64,000 nucleotides of DNA from CALBTQ01 sp036725605 (GTDB lineage Bacteria > Lernaellota > Lernaellaia > Lernaellales > Lernaellaceae): contig DAIMDW010000027.1 of NCBI GenBank assembly GCA_036725605.1, positions 23,035-87,034 on the forward strand, written 5' to 3'. The translations under genes were made by a program, and so were the position numbers. Positions 56,239 to 64,000 of the stretch are shown piece after piece. The notes beneath the pieces were generated by a model. The model was not told the DNA's origin. It saw only the letters and a program-made list of their open reading frames with translations, and ran no database searches. Numbering within the stretch: position 1 is the stretch's first letter; every line of letters begins with the position of its first letter.

Positions 56239-58704
56239 TCACGGCGTAACTGTGGTCGTGAGTGTGCCCGTGGCGCTGGTGTTGGCGAAGCCGTCGTCGA
56301 AGGTCGCGCCGTCCACGCTGATCGTGTGCGACTGCCCGGCCTGAATGACGTCGGTCGCGCCCGTGAGCATCCGCGTTTCGTCGTCGAAGGTCAGCGTCGC
56401 GGTCGCCTTGGCGCCGTCGCTCAGAACGACCGTCGCGGTCGCCGTGCCCTGCGAAACGATCGCCGGATTGGCGCCACCCGCGTAGGGGCTGCGCATGCGC
56501 CAGCCGGCCGGATGCGCCGGGTAAGCCGCGCGCACGGCAATGACGATCTGATCGCCGTCGACTTGCGCGCTCAGATCCGAGAGCGTCACCGAAGCGGCGG
56601 CGTTCATGGTGAACGGATTGCTGATGACCTCGTACGGTTCCGGGCCGTCTTCGGTCTGCGCCGTGCCCGCGACCTTCAACCGCAGCACGCCGGTCGGATC
56701 GTCCCAGTTCGTTTCCCACTGGACGCTGTACAAAAAGTCGCGCGACTCACGCGGCAGGTTGCCCAGGTACGGCGGCGTGGGATCGAGGATGACCATCATC
56801 TCCCACCCCTTGTCGGTGTAGGGCGCGCCGTTGCGCCGGGTCAGATCGATCCACTCGGCGCCGTCACGCCGTTGCAGCGTCACGGTGAAGTTGTCGACGC
56901 CGGGATGCCCGCCGTGCCAGGCGAAGTCGATCGTGTCGAAGCGCGCCGCCGTCGCGGCCGGCTGCGTCTCGATGTCGCCGAGGTTTTCCGACAACTCCGC
57001 CGCCACCGGATCTTCCTCGATGCGGTAGGCTTTGGGCTCCGGATCCTCATAGGTCGGCGGATAATTGTTGACCAGCTCGTCGGCCATACGGCCCATTTCC
57101 TCGGTCAGCCAGCGGCCGAAGCGCCAACCGAACAAGGAGCCTTCGACCTCGAAGCCGCCCTGCCACCAATCCCAATCCTGGGTCATGTAGAAAATGTAAT
57201 TTTGCGCATAGCCCAACGTGTTGATCTTCTCGAAGGGCACGTCGAGCTCCGCGGCGATCTGCTCGCGAATATCCACCGCCAGGTGCGCGGTGATTTCGCC
57301 GGGGGCGGTATAAAAGTACGTATCGGCGATCTGCGCGACGGTCAGCGGCGATTGCGATAAATATTCATAGGCCAGGTCGAAGATCGGCCAGTCGATATTG
57401 ACCGCGCAACCCAGGTGGCCGTCGACCAGCGTGGTGTCGGGATCGTCGCAGTCCACGATGCTGCCGAACACCGCCGGGGCCATCACGCCGCATTCCAGCG
57501 CGCCGCGCTCGAATTCCTGGAACCGGCCGTACAGGTTGTAGAAGCCGAATTCGCCGTCCTGGTAACCGAGCGTCTCGCGGTCGTGCGTGTAGCGCCGGGT
57601 GAGCACGCGCATTTCCGGTTCGTCGGTGAGCGTGATCTCGTCCTGAATTTCCCGGACGATCCGGGCGATCCAATAGCCGAGGTACTGCGGAATCTCTTCC
57701 TTGCGGTGGCCTTCATCGCTGCTGCGGCGCGGGGTGGCGTCGCCCGCCGAACCCTGGAAGTAAATGGCCACGACCGGATAGTCGTACATGGCCTCGATGC
57801 CGCGCTCGACGCCGTCGGGCGCATCGCCGGTCATGTATTTTTCCTCGTAGACCACGCCGTGCATCGCCATGCCGGTCAGCACGGCGAGCGTCTTGCCGGT
57901 GAGGTCTTCGACCTGCCCGACCCACAGCCGGTTTTCCATGAAGTCGCCGGGGCCGTTTTCGCAGCGGCGGTCGGTGGCGAAGCGATACGTGGGATCGAAC
58001 TGCTCACGCGCGCCGAAGCCGATTTTCGCCGGCTGCATGTTGTTCATCGCTTCCATGATCACGTTGGCGATCGAGATGGCCAGACGGTCGGTGATTTCCT
58101 GGCTGTAGGTGTCCATGCCGATGAAGCCGACGAGATCGGGCGTGACGAAAAACCGCGCCGGGCCCGAGTGGGTATGCGTGCCGCTGATGATCAAGGTGCG
58201 GTCCAGGTCCACGCCGGTGGTCTCGCGGATGATGTTGACGATCATCGTGCGTATCGTTTCGGTGGGCCAGGGCATCGTGCCTTTGGCGAAGACGATGCGT
58301 TGATCGTTCATCATCAGGGACACGGCCTTGACGTTGGGCCGGTCGTGGTAGCCGACCGAGCCGCCCATCAGTTGGCTGTAGGGCGTTTTTGGCCCTTTGC
58401 GCGCGCCGAAACCGCCCATCGTCAGGCCGACCGGCGCATCCAGATAACCGCTGGCCACGCCGGCGATCAGCGTTTCGGCAAAGGTGTCGTCGTCGTCATC
58501 GTCAGCCGTATCGTCATCCGGCGTGATGTCGTCGTCGGTGTCGTTATCGTCGTCGTCCACGCCGGTATCATCGTCATCGTCGGTGTCGTCATCGTCCGGC
58601 GTGATTTGATCGTTGTTGTCGTCATCGTCGTCGCCGCCGCACGACCAGGCGAGCGTCAGCAACAGGATAAGCGCAAATATCCAGAATAAACTCTTGGGTT
58701 TCAT
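56239..58704 (-). CDS. Neutral ceramidase-like lipoprotein with Asp-rich tether (copy 1)
   Basis: 821 residues. Lipobox LAWSC (Cys22) and an Asp/Thr-rich tether to about 75. Then the neutral/alkaline ceramidase-like N-domain: AGVASGYLDAPVGLTMGGFG, zinc-site HTHSG in SGTHTHSGPAR, and QGSAGDATPR at the position where Pseudomonas ceramidase has its nucleophile (GDVSPN). Here Thr replaces that Ser, so activity may differ. A C-terminal Ig-like domain follows. Good GGGAGG site. Paralog of the gene at 59492, in opposite orientation. Confidence 0.82.
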   Translation of the reverse strand: MKPKSLFWIFALILLLTLAWSCGGDDDDDNNDQITPDDDDTDDDDDTGVDDDDNDTDDDITPDDDTADDDDDDTFAETLIAGVASGYLDAPVGLTMGGFGARKGPKTPYSQLMGGSVGYHDRPNVKAVSLMMNDQRIVFAKGTMPWPTETIRTMIVNIIRETTGVDLDRTLIISGTHTHSGPARFFVTPDLVGFIGMDTYSQEITDRLAISIANVIMEAMNNMQPAKIGFGAREQFDPTYRFATDRRCENGPGDFMENRLWVGQVEDLTGKTLAVLTGMAMHGVVYEEKYMTGDAPDGVERGIEAMYDYPVVAIYFQGSAGDATPRRSSDEGHRKEEIPQYLGYWIARIVREIQDEITLTDEPEMRVLTRRYTHDRETLGYQDGEFGFYNLYGRFQEFERGALECGVMAPAVFGSIVDCDDPDTTLVDGHLGCAVNIDWPIFDLAYEYLSQSPLTVAQIADTYFYTAPGEITAHLAVDIREQIAAELDVPFEKINTLGYAQNYIFYMTQDWDWWQGGFEVEGSLFGWRFGRWLTEEMGRMADELVNNYPPTYEDPEPKAYRIEEDPVAAELSENLGDIETQPAATAARFDTIDFAWHGGHPGVDNFTVTLQRRDGAEWIDLTRRNGAPYTDKGWEMMVILDPTPPYLGNLPRESRDFLYSVQWETNWDDPTGVLRLKVAGTAQTEDGPEPYEVISNPFTMNAAASVTLSDLSAQVDGDQIVIAVRAAYPAHPAGWRMRSPYAGGANPAIVSQGTATATVVLSDGAKATATLTFDDETRMLTGATDVIQAGQSHTISVDGATFDDGFANTSATGTLTTTVTP

Positions 58705-58723
58705 TGTCGATCCTCCCGCCGGA

Positions 58724-58752
58724 ATTGTACGAGGAAGAAGCCGAAGCAACAA
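58724..58752 (-). promoter_or_regulatory. Promoter of ceramidase-like copy 1
   Basis: Minus strand TTGTTG (58752-58747), 17-base spacer, TACAAT (58729-58724), 20 bases before the ATG at 58704. Confidence 0.55.
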
Positions 58753-58771
58753 GAGTCAAGTTGGCGCGGCG

Positions 58772-58800
58772 TTACAAAATCAATACGAAAACGATACAAA
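58772..58800 (+). promoter_or_regulatory. Promoter of the EF-hand gene
   Basis: TTACAA (58772-58777), 17-base spacer, TACAAA (58795-58800). It lies back-to-back with the minus-strand promoter 20 bases away. Confidence 0.4.
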
Positions 58801-58932
58801 CTTCGGGAGAATTTTGTCCGATATTTCAGGAGGTAAGCAAACTGGTGCGGAATGGAAATCCCCGGGGCGTCGGCGGCGCCGACAAACGGTCCGGCCAGCG
58901 TTTTTTCAGGTGCGAAACAAGGAGGTTCTCCG

Positions 58933-59352
58933 ATGATCAATTCGATCAACAGTTCAACGGGCGGCATGGCGACGATGGTACGGCCGACCAAGGAGGAGAT
59001 GTTCCAGAAGGCCGACGCCAACGGCGACGGCAAGATCGACGCCGACGAATTGAACGAAGTGCTGGCCAAAGCGAGCGAGATGTCGGGGCAGACCATCGAC
59101 GCCGCCGAGTTGCTCAGCAATGCCGACGAGGACGGCGACGGGGCGCTCGACCAGGCCGAAATGGACAACGCGATGGCCAAGCTTCGCGAGGAGATGGGGC
59201 CGCCGCCGCCACCGCCGAACGACTCGAACATGCTCAGACAATTGATGAGCGACGAAGAAGAAGAGCAGAATTCTCAGAAGAGCATCTATCAGGTCATGAC
59301 CGATGCGTTGACGTCCTCCACCGCAACTCCCCTGATCGACGTCGACGCGTAA
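58933..59352 (+). CDS. EF-hand calcium-binding protein
   Basis: 139 residues. Two canonical 12-residue EF-hand loops: DANGDGKIDADE and DEDGDGALDQAE, each flanked by helices. A poly-Pro stretch and an Asp/Glu/Gln-rich tail follow. No signal peptide seen, so cytoplasmic or non-classically exported. AAGGAGG lies eight bases before ATG 58933. Sits between two ceramidase-like genes; ceramidases of this family can need Ca2+ or Mg2+, so a link is possible (inference). Confidence 0.82.
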   Translation: MINSINSSTGGMATMVRPTKEEMFQKADANGDGKIDADELNEVLAKASEMSGQTIDAAELLSNADEDGDGALDQAEMDNAMAKLREEMGPPPPPPNDSNMLRQLMSDEEEEQNSQKSIYQVMTDALTSSTATPLIDVDA

Positions 59353-59383
59353 GGCGTCTCCTCCGAGACGCGGGAACCCTGCA

Positions 59384-59420
59384 AGAGAGCGCAGACCGTC
59401 GCTGCGCTCTCTTTCCTTTT
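59384..59420 (+). terminator. Rho-independent terminator after the EF-hand gene
   Basis: Perfect 11-bp stem AGAGAGCGCAG (59384-59394 with 59402-59412), 7-base loop, then TTCCTTTT. A smaller 7-bp hairpin (GCGTCTC, 59354-59371) precedes it. Confidence 0.85.
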
Positions 59421-59426
59421 AATGGA

Positions 59427-59455
59427 TTGTCGAGCCGCAATACATCCCTTACACT
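59427..59455 (+). promoter_or_regulatory. Promoter of ceramidase-like copy 2
   Basis: TTGTCG (59427-59432), 17-base spacer, TACACT (59450-59455), 37 bases before the ATG at 59492. Confidence 0.55.
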
Positions 59456-59491
59456 CAGACGATTTTTTTGCTCTTTCACGGAGGACTCCCC

Positions 59492-61972
59492 ATGAAGCGG
59501 CTGTTGACTCTGCTGATACTCTCGATGCTTCTCATCACCTCCGTCATGGCGTGCGGCGATGACGATGACGACAATGACGATGCCGGCGACGACGATGCCG
59601 GCGACGACGACGCCGACGACGATGACGATACCGGCGACGACGACACGCTCGACGACGATGACGACACCATCGACGACGACACGCTCGACGACGATACGCT
59701 CGACGACGACACCGGCGACGACGACACGACCGTCGACGCGCTGCAGGCGGGCGTGGCCAGTGCGCCGCTGAACGTGCCGATCGGCATTCCGCTGGGCGGC
59801 TTCGGCCTGCGCGAGGGTCCGAAAACCCCCTACAGCGTGTTGATGGGCGGCTCGGAAGGCTATCGCGATCATCCGAACGTCAAGGTCGTTGCCCTGTCCT
59901 ACGAGGGCGAGACGATCGTCTTCGCCAAGGGCTCGATCTGCTTTCCCACGGAAAATCTGCGTACGGCGATCGTCGAGCGGGTGCTGGAACGCAAGGGCGT
60001 GGACCTGGACCGCACGCTGATCATCAGCGGTTCGCACACGCACTCGGGCGCCGCGCGATATCTGTACGTCCCCGACATTCTGGGCTTCATCGGCATGGAC
60101 GCCTACGACCAGGAGATGACCGACCGCATCGCCGACGGCTTTGCCGAGGTGATTATCGCGGCGCTGGACGACATGGCGCCGGCAAAGATCGGCTTCGGCG
60201 GCCGTGAAAACTTCGATTCCACCTTCCGCTTCGCCAGCGACCGCCGCTGCGAAAACGGTCCCGGCGACTTTCTGGAAAATCGGCTGTGGGTCGGCCGCGT
60301 CGACAACCTGGCCGGACAGACGATCGCCGTGTTGACCGGCTACGCGACGCACGGCGTGGTGTTCGAGGAAACGACGATGACCGGCGACGCGCCCGACGGC
60401 GTCGAACGCGGCATCGAGGCGCTGTACGATTATCCGGTGACGGCGCTCTTCATGCAGGGCTCGGCGGGCGACGCCACGCCGCGGCGCGACAGCAGCGACG
60501 GCCACCGCAAACTGGAGATCACCGAGTGGATCGGCTACTGGGTGGCGCAGATCGCCAAGGAAGTGCTCGACGAAATCGAGCTGAACCAGACGCCGGAAAT
60601 GAAAATCATCACCCGGCGGTACGTCGCCGACCGCGAAACGATGGGCTACGAAGACGGCGAATTCGGCTACTACAACCTGTACGGCCGGTTCCAGGAATTC
60701 GAGCGCGGCGCGATGGAGTGCGGCGTCATGGCCCCGGCCATGTTCGGCAGCATCGTGGACTGCGACAACCCGGACACGGCGCTGGTCGACGGCCATTTGG
60801 GTTGCGCGGTGGATCTGAACTGGCCGATTTTCGACGACTACATCGACTTTTTGAATCACTCGGCGCTGACGGTCGCGCAGATCGGCGACACCTACTTCTA
60901 CACCGCGCCGGGCGAGGTGACCGCCGAACTGGCGGTGGATATCCGCGAGGCGATCGCCGACGCGATCGGCGTACCCTTCGAGAACGTCAACACGCTGGGC
61001 TACGCGCAAAACCACCAGTTCTACATCACGCAGGATTGGGACTGGTTCCAGGGCGGTTTCGAGGTCGAGATGAGCCTGTTCGGTCCGCGCCACGGCCGCT
61101 GGCTGACCGAGGAAATCGCGGCGATAAGCCAGGAGCTGACCGCCAATTATCCGCCGACCTACGACGATCCGGCGCCGCTGGGCTACACCGAGGAATACAC
61201 GCCGGTGCACGTCGAGAAGTCCATCGACCTCGCCCAGGTCGAAACGCAGCCGGGCGCGGCCTACAACCGGTTCGACACGGTCAACTTCGCGTGGCACGGC
61301 GGGCATCCGAGCGTGGACGCGTTCACGGTGCAGTTGCAAAAGCGCGAAGGCGACCAGTGGGTCGACGTGACGCGGCGCAACGGCTGGGCTTACACCGACC
61401 AGGGTTGGGAGATGAAAGTGCTGCTCACGCCCGACCCGGTGTACCTGGGCCACATGCAACGCGAGTCGCGCGATTTCCTGTATTCGCTGGCCTGGGAAAC
61501 GAACTGGGACGATCCGGCCGGCACGCTGCGCTTCAAGGTGACCGGGCAGGCGAAGGTCGACGACGACGTCGAACCGTATGAAGTCGTCTCGCAGGAATTC
61601 ACGCTGGCGGCGGTCGATTCGGTCGAGTTGTCCGACCTGAGCGCACAGGCGCAGGGCGGCACGCTGACGATCGCGGTGCAGGCGGCCTACCCGCCCAACA
61701 CCGAGGGTTGGCGCATGCGCAGCCCCTACGCGGGCGGCGCGAATCCGGCGATCGTCTCGTATGGCACGGCCACGGCGACGGTGACCGTCCCCGGCGGCGC
61801 GAAGGCGACCGCGACGCTGACTTTCGACGCCCAGACGCGGACGCTGACCGGCACGACCGACGTTCTGCAGGCCGGGCAGCCGCACACGATCACCGTGGGC
61901 GCCTCGTCCTTCGACGACGGTTTCGGCAACGGCAGCGTATCGAGCACCTTGACGACCGTCGTCACGCCTTAA
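59492..61972 (+). CDS. Neutral ceramidase-like lipoprotein with Asp-rich tether (copy 2)
   Basis: 826 residues. Lipobox SVMAC (Cys21), then an Asp/Thr/Gly tether to about residue 84. The same N-domain as copy 1: AGVASAPLNVPIGIPLGGFG, the zinc-site SGSHTHSGAAR, and QGSAGDATPR with Thr in place of the usual nucleophilic Ser. Long runs are shared with copy 1, for instance GRFQEFERGA, LVDGHLGCAV and MRSPYAGGANPAIVS near the end. Expected to hydrolyse an amide lipid, or another amide, at the cell surface. GGAGG site before the ATG; own promoter and terminator. Confidence 0.82.
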   Translation: MKRLLTLLILSMLLITSVMACGDDDDDNDDAGDDDAGDDDADDDDDTGDDDTLDDDDDTIDDDTLDDDTLDDDTGDDDTTVDALQAGVASAPLNVPIGIPLGGFGLREGPKTPYSVLMGGSEGYRDHPNVKVVALSYEGETIVFAKGSICFPTENLRTAIVERVLERKGVDLDRTLIISGSHTHSGAARYLYVPDILGFIGMDAYDQEMTDRIADGFAEVIIAALDDMAPAKIGFGGRENFDSTFRFASDRRCENGPGDFLENRLWVGRVDNLAGQTIAVLTGYATHGVVFEETTMTGDAPDGVERGIEALYDYPVTALFMQGSAGDATPRRDSSDGHRKLEITEWIGYWVAQIAKEVLDEIELNQTPEMKIITRRYVADRETMGYEDGEFGYYNLYGRFQEFERGAMECGVMAPAMFGSIVDCDNPDTALVDGHLGCAVDLNWPIFDDYIDFLNHSALTVAQIGDTYFYTAPGEVTAELAVDIREAIADAIGVPFENVNTLGYAQNHQFYITQDWDWFQGGFEVEMSLFGPRHGRWLTEEIAAISQELTANYPPTYDDPAPLGYTEEYTPVHVEKSIDLAQVETQPGAAYNRFDTVNFAWHGGHPSVDAFTVQLQKREGDQWVDVTRRNGWAYTDQGWEMKVLLTPDPVYLGHMQRESRDFLYSLAWETNWDDPAGTLRFKVTGQAKVDDDVEPYEVVSQEFTLAAVDSVELSDLSAQAQGGTLTIAVQAAYPPNTEGWRMRSPYAGGANPAIVSYGTATATVTVPGGAKATATLTFDAQTRTLTGTTDVLQAGQPHTITVGASSFDDGFGNGSVSSTLTTVVTP

Positions 61973-61978
61973 CGCAAA

Positions 61979-62011
61979 AAGGGCGCGAGTCGCATGCCGG
62001 CCCGCGCCCTT
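61979..62011. terminator. Bidirectional terminator between convergent genes
   Basis: Stem AAGGGCGCG (61979-61987) with CGCGCCCTT (62003-62011), 15-base loop; A-run left, T-rich sequence right. Serves ceramidase copy 2 and the convergent Cys-rich lipoprotein gene. Confidence 0.8.
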
Positions 62012-62031
62012 CGTTTGTCCGTTTTACGCGC

Positions 62032-62340
62032 CTAGCAATCCAGGATGCACACGCGGAACGCCGCGCAGGAACGCGATTCGCCGCAGTCGATCATGCAGCG
62101 CATTGTATGGTCGTGCTGCACCTCCTGGCATTCGTTGGCGCACGCGCCGACCGAGTCGTAATTTTCGTAGAACTCGTCGCCCCCGCAATCCAGCAGCCAT
62201 TCGCACACGTCGCCGCAGGGCGAGCCTTCCGCGTAGTCGTCGTCGTCGCAAGCGAGCATCGGCAGCATGCCGAGCATGACGCACAGACAAATCGCCGAGC
62301 CCAGGGTCATCATCATTTTCCGTTCGCCATGGATCTTCAT
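62032..62340 (-). CDS. Small Cys-rich lipoprotein
   Basis: 102 residues. Lipobox PMLAC followed by DDDD, then a compact Cys-rich domain of about 10 Cys (CGDVCEWLLDCGG, ACANECQEV, RCMIDC, SCAAFRVCILDC) that should be disulfide-bonded. No known family; similar in style to the protein at 13892-14494. GGGGAGG lies before ATG 62340. Twenty bases downstream of the outer-membrane-like gene, so probably in its operon. Confidence 0.7.
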   Translation of the reverse strand: MKIHGERKMMMTLGSAICLCVMLGMLPMLACDDDDYAEGSPCGDVCEWLLDCGGDEFYENYDSVGACANECQEVQHDHTMRCMIDCGESRSCAAFRVCILDC

Positions 62341-62360
62341 GATTCGTCCTCCCCGCCCGT

Positions 62361-63425
62361 CTATTTGTTGTGGCCGAAGGTGAAGTGCACGGCCATGAAC
62401 GGACCATGCGCCCAATTGTCGTCGAGCTTGATAAAGGTGAAGCGATAGCCCAGTCGCGCGTCGACGTGGAACGAATGCGTACGCAAAAATTCGTACCCGC
62501 CGAAGACGCCGACCGACGGACCCCAGAGGTTCCAGGTGTCGTCGGTTTCACGGTCGACGGTGTAGCTGTCGCTGCCGGTGACGATCGAGCGGGCGCGGCC
62601 GGCCCAGATGTCCTGCCGATTTTCCATTTCCTCTTCTTCGGTCAGCTCGGATTTGACGGCCAGGTAATGCAAGCCGACGGTGCCGCCGACGAAGGGCGAG
62701 CCGATGCCTTCCGAGAAAAAGTACATCGCCGTAAAGTCGAGCGGAATCTCCGACACGCGGTGGTATTCGTCGCTCTGGTCGTCGAAGAGCACGCCGGTTT
62801 CGAACTCGAAGCCCCACTTCTCGATCTCATAACGGAAGGGCACCAACACGCCGAAAATGAAGTCGGCGCCGCCGTAGGAATCGGCGATCGGCACGAGCAT
62901 CCCGATGCCGGGACCCCAACTGAAGTCGCCCTTGATGCGCTTGTGCGCGGTGGCTTCGGCTTCGCTGACCGAGGTGACGGTCATCGCGTCCTCGAAGCTC
63001 TTTTTCTCGACGATCGCCCGGGCCAGGCGGCCCATCAGGCGGTCGAATTCGCCCACGCCGTCGGCGCTGACGCGATAAGCCGTGGTTTCCGTGGAACGAA
63101 CGACATCGAGCGTGTAAATGGCTTTGGTGCCCAACTTGAACAGATGGCTGATGATCGCCGCATCGACCAGGTTGTTGTCCACCGCTTTGCGGGCGCACGC
63201 TTTGTCGCGGCACGCTTCGGGGCCGGTGACGTATGCGGCGGAGGTGTTTTCGATATTTTCCAACTCGGCGACCAGAAGTTGGCCGATGATTCGCGCCGTG
63301 CCTTCGTCGTATCCTTCAACTTGTGGCTGATAAACGACAAACGATTCCGCGACAGCCGTGGCGGCAAAGGCGAATAACAATAATGCGGTAACCGAAAGAC
63401 TCAATATCCATCGCAATCGATTCAT
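62361..63425 (-). CDS. Outer-membrane-like beta-barrel protein
   Basis: 354 residues. Signal peptide (LFAFAATAVAES), then an N-terminal alpha/beta part (about 30-150) of the kind found before surface or lipid-binding barrels. The C-terminal half consists of alternating strands ending in HFTFGHNK, suggestive of an outer-membrane beta-barrel. Family not recognised. ATG 63425 chosen over the codon at 63437 because GGAG precedes it at suitable spacing. Confidence 0.65.
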   Translation of the reverse strand: MNRLRWILSLSVTALLLFAFAATAVAESFVVYQPQVEGYDEGTARIIGQLLVAELENIENTSAAYVTGPEACRDKACARKAVDNNLVDAAIISHLFKLGTKAIYTLDVVRSTETTAYRVSADGVGEFDRLMGRLARAIVEKKSFEDAMTVTSVSEAEATAHKRIKGDFSWGPGIGMLVPIADSYGGADFIFGVLVPFRYEIEKWGFEFETGVLFDDQSDEYHRVSEIPLDFTAMYFFSEGIGSPFVGGTVGLHYLAVKSELTEEEEMENRQDIWAGRARSIVTGSDSYTVDRETDDTWNLWGPSVGVFGGYEFLRTHSFHVDARLGYRFTFIKLDDNWAHGPFMAVHFTFGHNK

Positions 63426-63477
63426 TTTCGTCTCCATCCCTGTTACCTGTCACAAATCGTCATGCGCATACAAAAAT

Positions 63478-63495
63478 GGGGCCTTTGCAGGCCCC
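63478..63495 (-). terminator. Leader hairpin upstream of the barrel gene
   Basis: Perfect 7-bp stem GGGGCCT/AGGCCCC with a 4-base loop, followed on the minus strand by ATTTTTG, 53 bases before the start codon at 63425. It could be an attenuator in the leader or a terminator for upstream transcription. Confidence 0.5.
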
Positions 63496-63699
63496 CTTGC
63501 ATGTTTAAACGTGTAACACAAATCTTTTCCCTTTGTCCAGCAAGCCACCCAACGGCAAAAAACAGCCGTGTTATCAATTATCTATAGATCCACTGTCCCA
63601 AGCGCCGGCAAATGGCGCCCAAAGGGAAGCTCTTTTCACCATAGTCTTTTTTTAGGTAAACTATCCGGAAAAGGGCAGGATTTTGGGGAAGGACGAACG

Positions 63700-64000
63700 A
63701 TGAAATGGTTAGCCGCGATGACGATGATCGTCGTGATGATCTTCGCCATGGGCAGTTCGTGCGACAATGGAGATGATGATCCGGTCGCGCGCACGCCCTC
63801 GGACGACGATGACGACGATAACGACACCTACTACGATGACGACGGTTCAGACGACGACACCATCGACGACGACACCATCGATGACGACACCATCGACGAC
63901 GACACGATCGATGACGACACGATCGATGACGACACGATCGACGATGACACCATCGACGACGACACCATCGACGACGACACCATCGACGACGACACCATCG
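63700..64000 (+). CDS. Asp-rich lipoprotein, cut by window end
   Basis: Partial gene; the frame is open through the last base, giving the first 100 residues. Signal peptide with lipobox MGSSC, then DNGDDDPVART and a long Asp-rich linker. From residue 51 on it is a repeat of the pentapeptide DDDTI. The functional domain lies beyond the window. GGAAGGA precedes the ATG. Same architecture as the lipoproteins at 10122, 14901, 56239 and 59492. Confidence 0.8.
   Translation, partial: MKWLAAMTMIVVMIFAMGSSCDNGDDDPVARTPSDDDDDDNDTYYDDDGSDDDTIDDDTIDDDTIDDDTIDDDTIDDDTIDDDTIDDDTIDDDTIDDDTI
63850..64000 (+). repeat. 15-bp tandem repeat encoding DDDTI
   Basis: Ten in-frame copies of a 15-base unit (GAYGAYGACACSATC), starting at 63850 and running to the window end. 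Only synonymous differences occur between units (GAC/GAT, ACC/ACG), so the peptide is perfectly periodic. Repeat length may vary between strains. Confidence 0.95.

Noticed and set aside
59294..61885. 863-codon minus-strand frame opposite ceramidase copy 2
   Set aside because: Mirror of the coding sequence; no domain, and similar shadows occur opposite the paralog.
63850..64000. Tandem repeats resembling a CRISPR array
   Set aside because: Units are 15 bases with no spacers and lie in frame inside a lipoprotein gene.
1..64000. tRNA, rRNA, integrase, transposase or phage genes
   Set aside because: None could be recognised by eye on either strand; a covariance-model scan would be decisive for tRNAs and small RNAs.

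Overview
The window is GC-rich (visibly around 60 percent), densely coded and clearly from a diderm (Gram-negative) bacterium. It encodes a lipid A-type acyltransferase, a GT9 heptosyltransferase domain, two tripartite RND efflux systems, many lipoproteins and a LexA repressor. No rRNA, tRNA, transposase, phage gene or CRISPR array was seen. The most distinctive taxonomic signal is a set of lipoproteins carrying long Asp-rich tracts, usually straight after the lipobox Cys. That style is known from uncultured deltaproteobacterium-like lineages (Myxococcota/Bradymonadales relatives and candidate phyla such as Lernaellota). The assignment is inference only.

Layout. 1-8.5 kb: a complete chemotaxis operon (cheA, cheW, a soluble PAS-type receptor, cheR, cheD, cheY, cheX, cheB). 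CheA carries two HPt domains and an MshEN-like motif pair. 8.6-16.5 kb: small proteins, a Tat-exported metallophosphoesterase translationally coupled to a large Asp-rich lipoprotein, a Gfo/Idh/MocA oxidoreductase, a Cys-rich lipoprotein and an S41-protease-like lipoprotein. 16.5-23.6 kb: an envelope-stress-like unit of RND pump, adaptor, Spy-like chaperone, sensor kinase and response regulator. Matching triple 10-bp direct repeats lie in front of the regulator gene and of the pump operon, which suggests one regulon.

23.8-38.7 kb: MgtC, then a surface-glycan or protein-modification locus. The plus strand has a radical SAM enzyme and a giant MAF-like/CgeB-like/beta-propeller protein. The minus strand has a tightly overlapping five-gene operon alternating radical SAM enzymes and glycosyltransferases. 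Four of these proteins (one radical SAM, three glycosyltransferases) end in, or carry near the C-terminus, the same roughly 90-residue module with the motif GAGxHT (AAGQHT in one). I cannot name it, and it is the most interesting signal in the window. A small secreted protein with a consensus-like promoter sits between the two arms.

38.7-46.5 kb: an intergenic repeat island, lexA, and divergently a Cu/Ag-type RND efflux operon (TolC-like protein, CusB with two metal-binding modules, CusA, DUF3347). 46.7-56.1 kb: a MATE transporter, lipid A-type acyltransferase, an AT-richer PfkB kinase with a small membrane protein, an OPA-family MFS transporter, DUF3795, a B12-binding-type radical SAM protein and a winged-helix ferredoxin. 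56.2-64 kb: two paralogous neutral-ceramidase-like lipoproteins around an EF-hand protein, a Cys-rich lipoprotein, an outer-membrane-like protein, and a lipoprotein cut by the window end whose linker is a perfect-phase 15-bp repeat (DDDTI).
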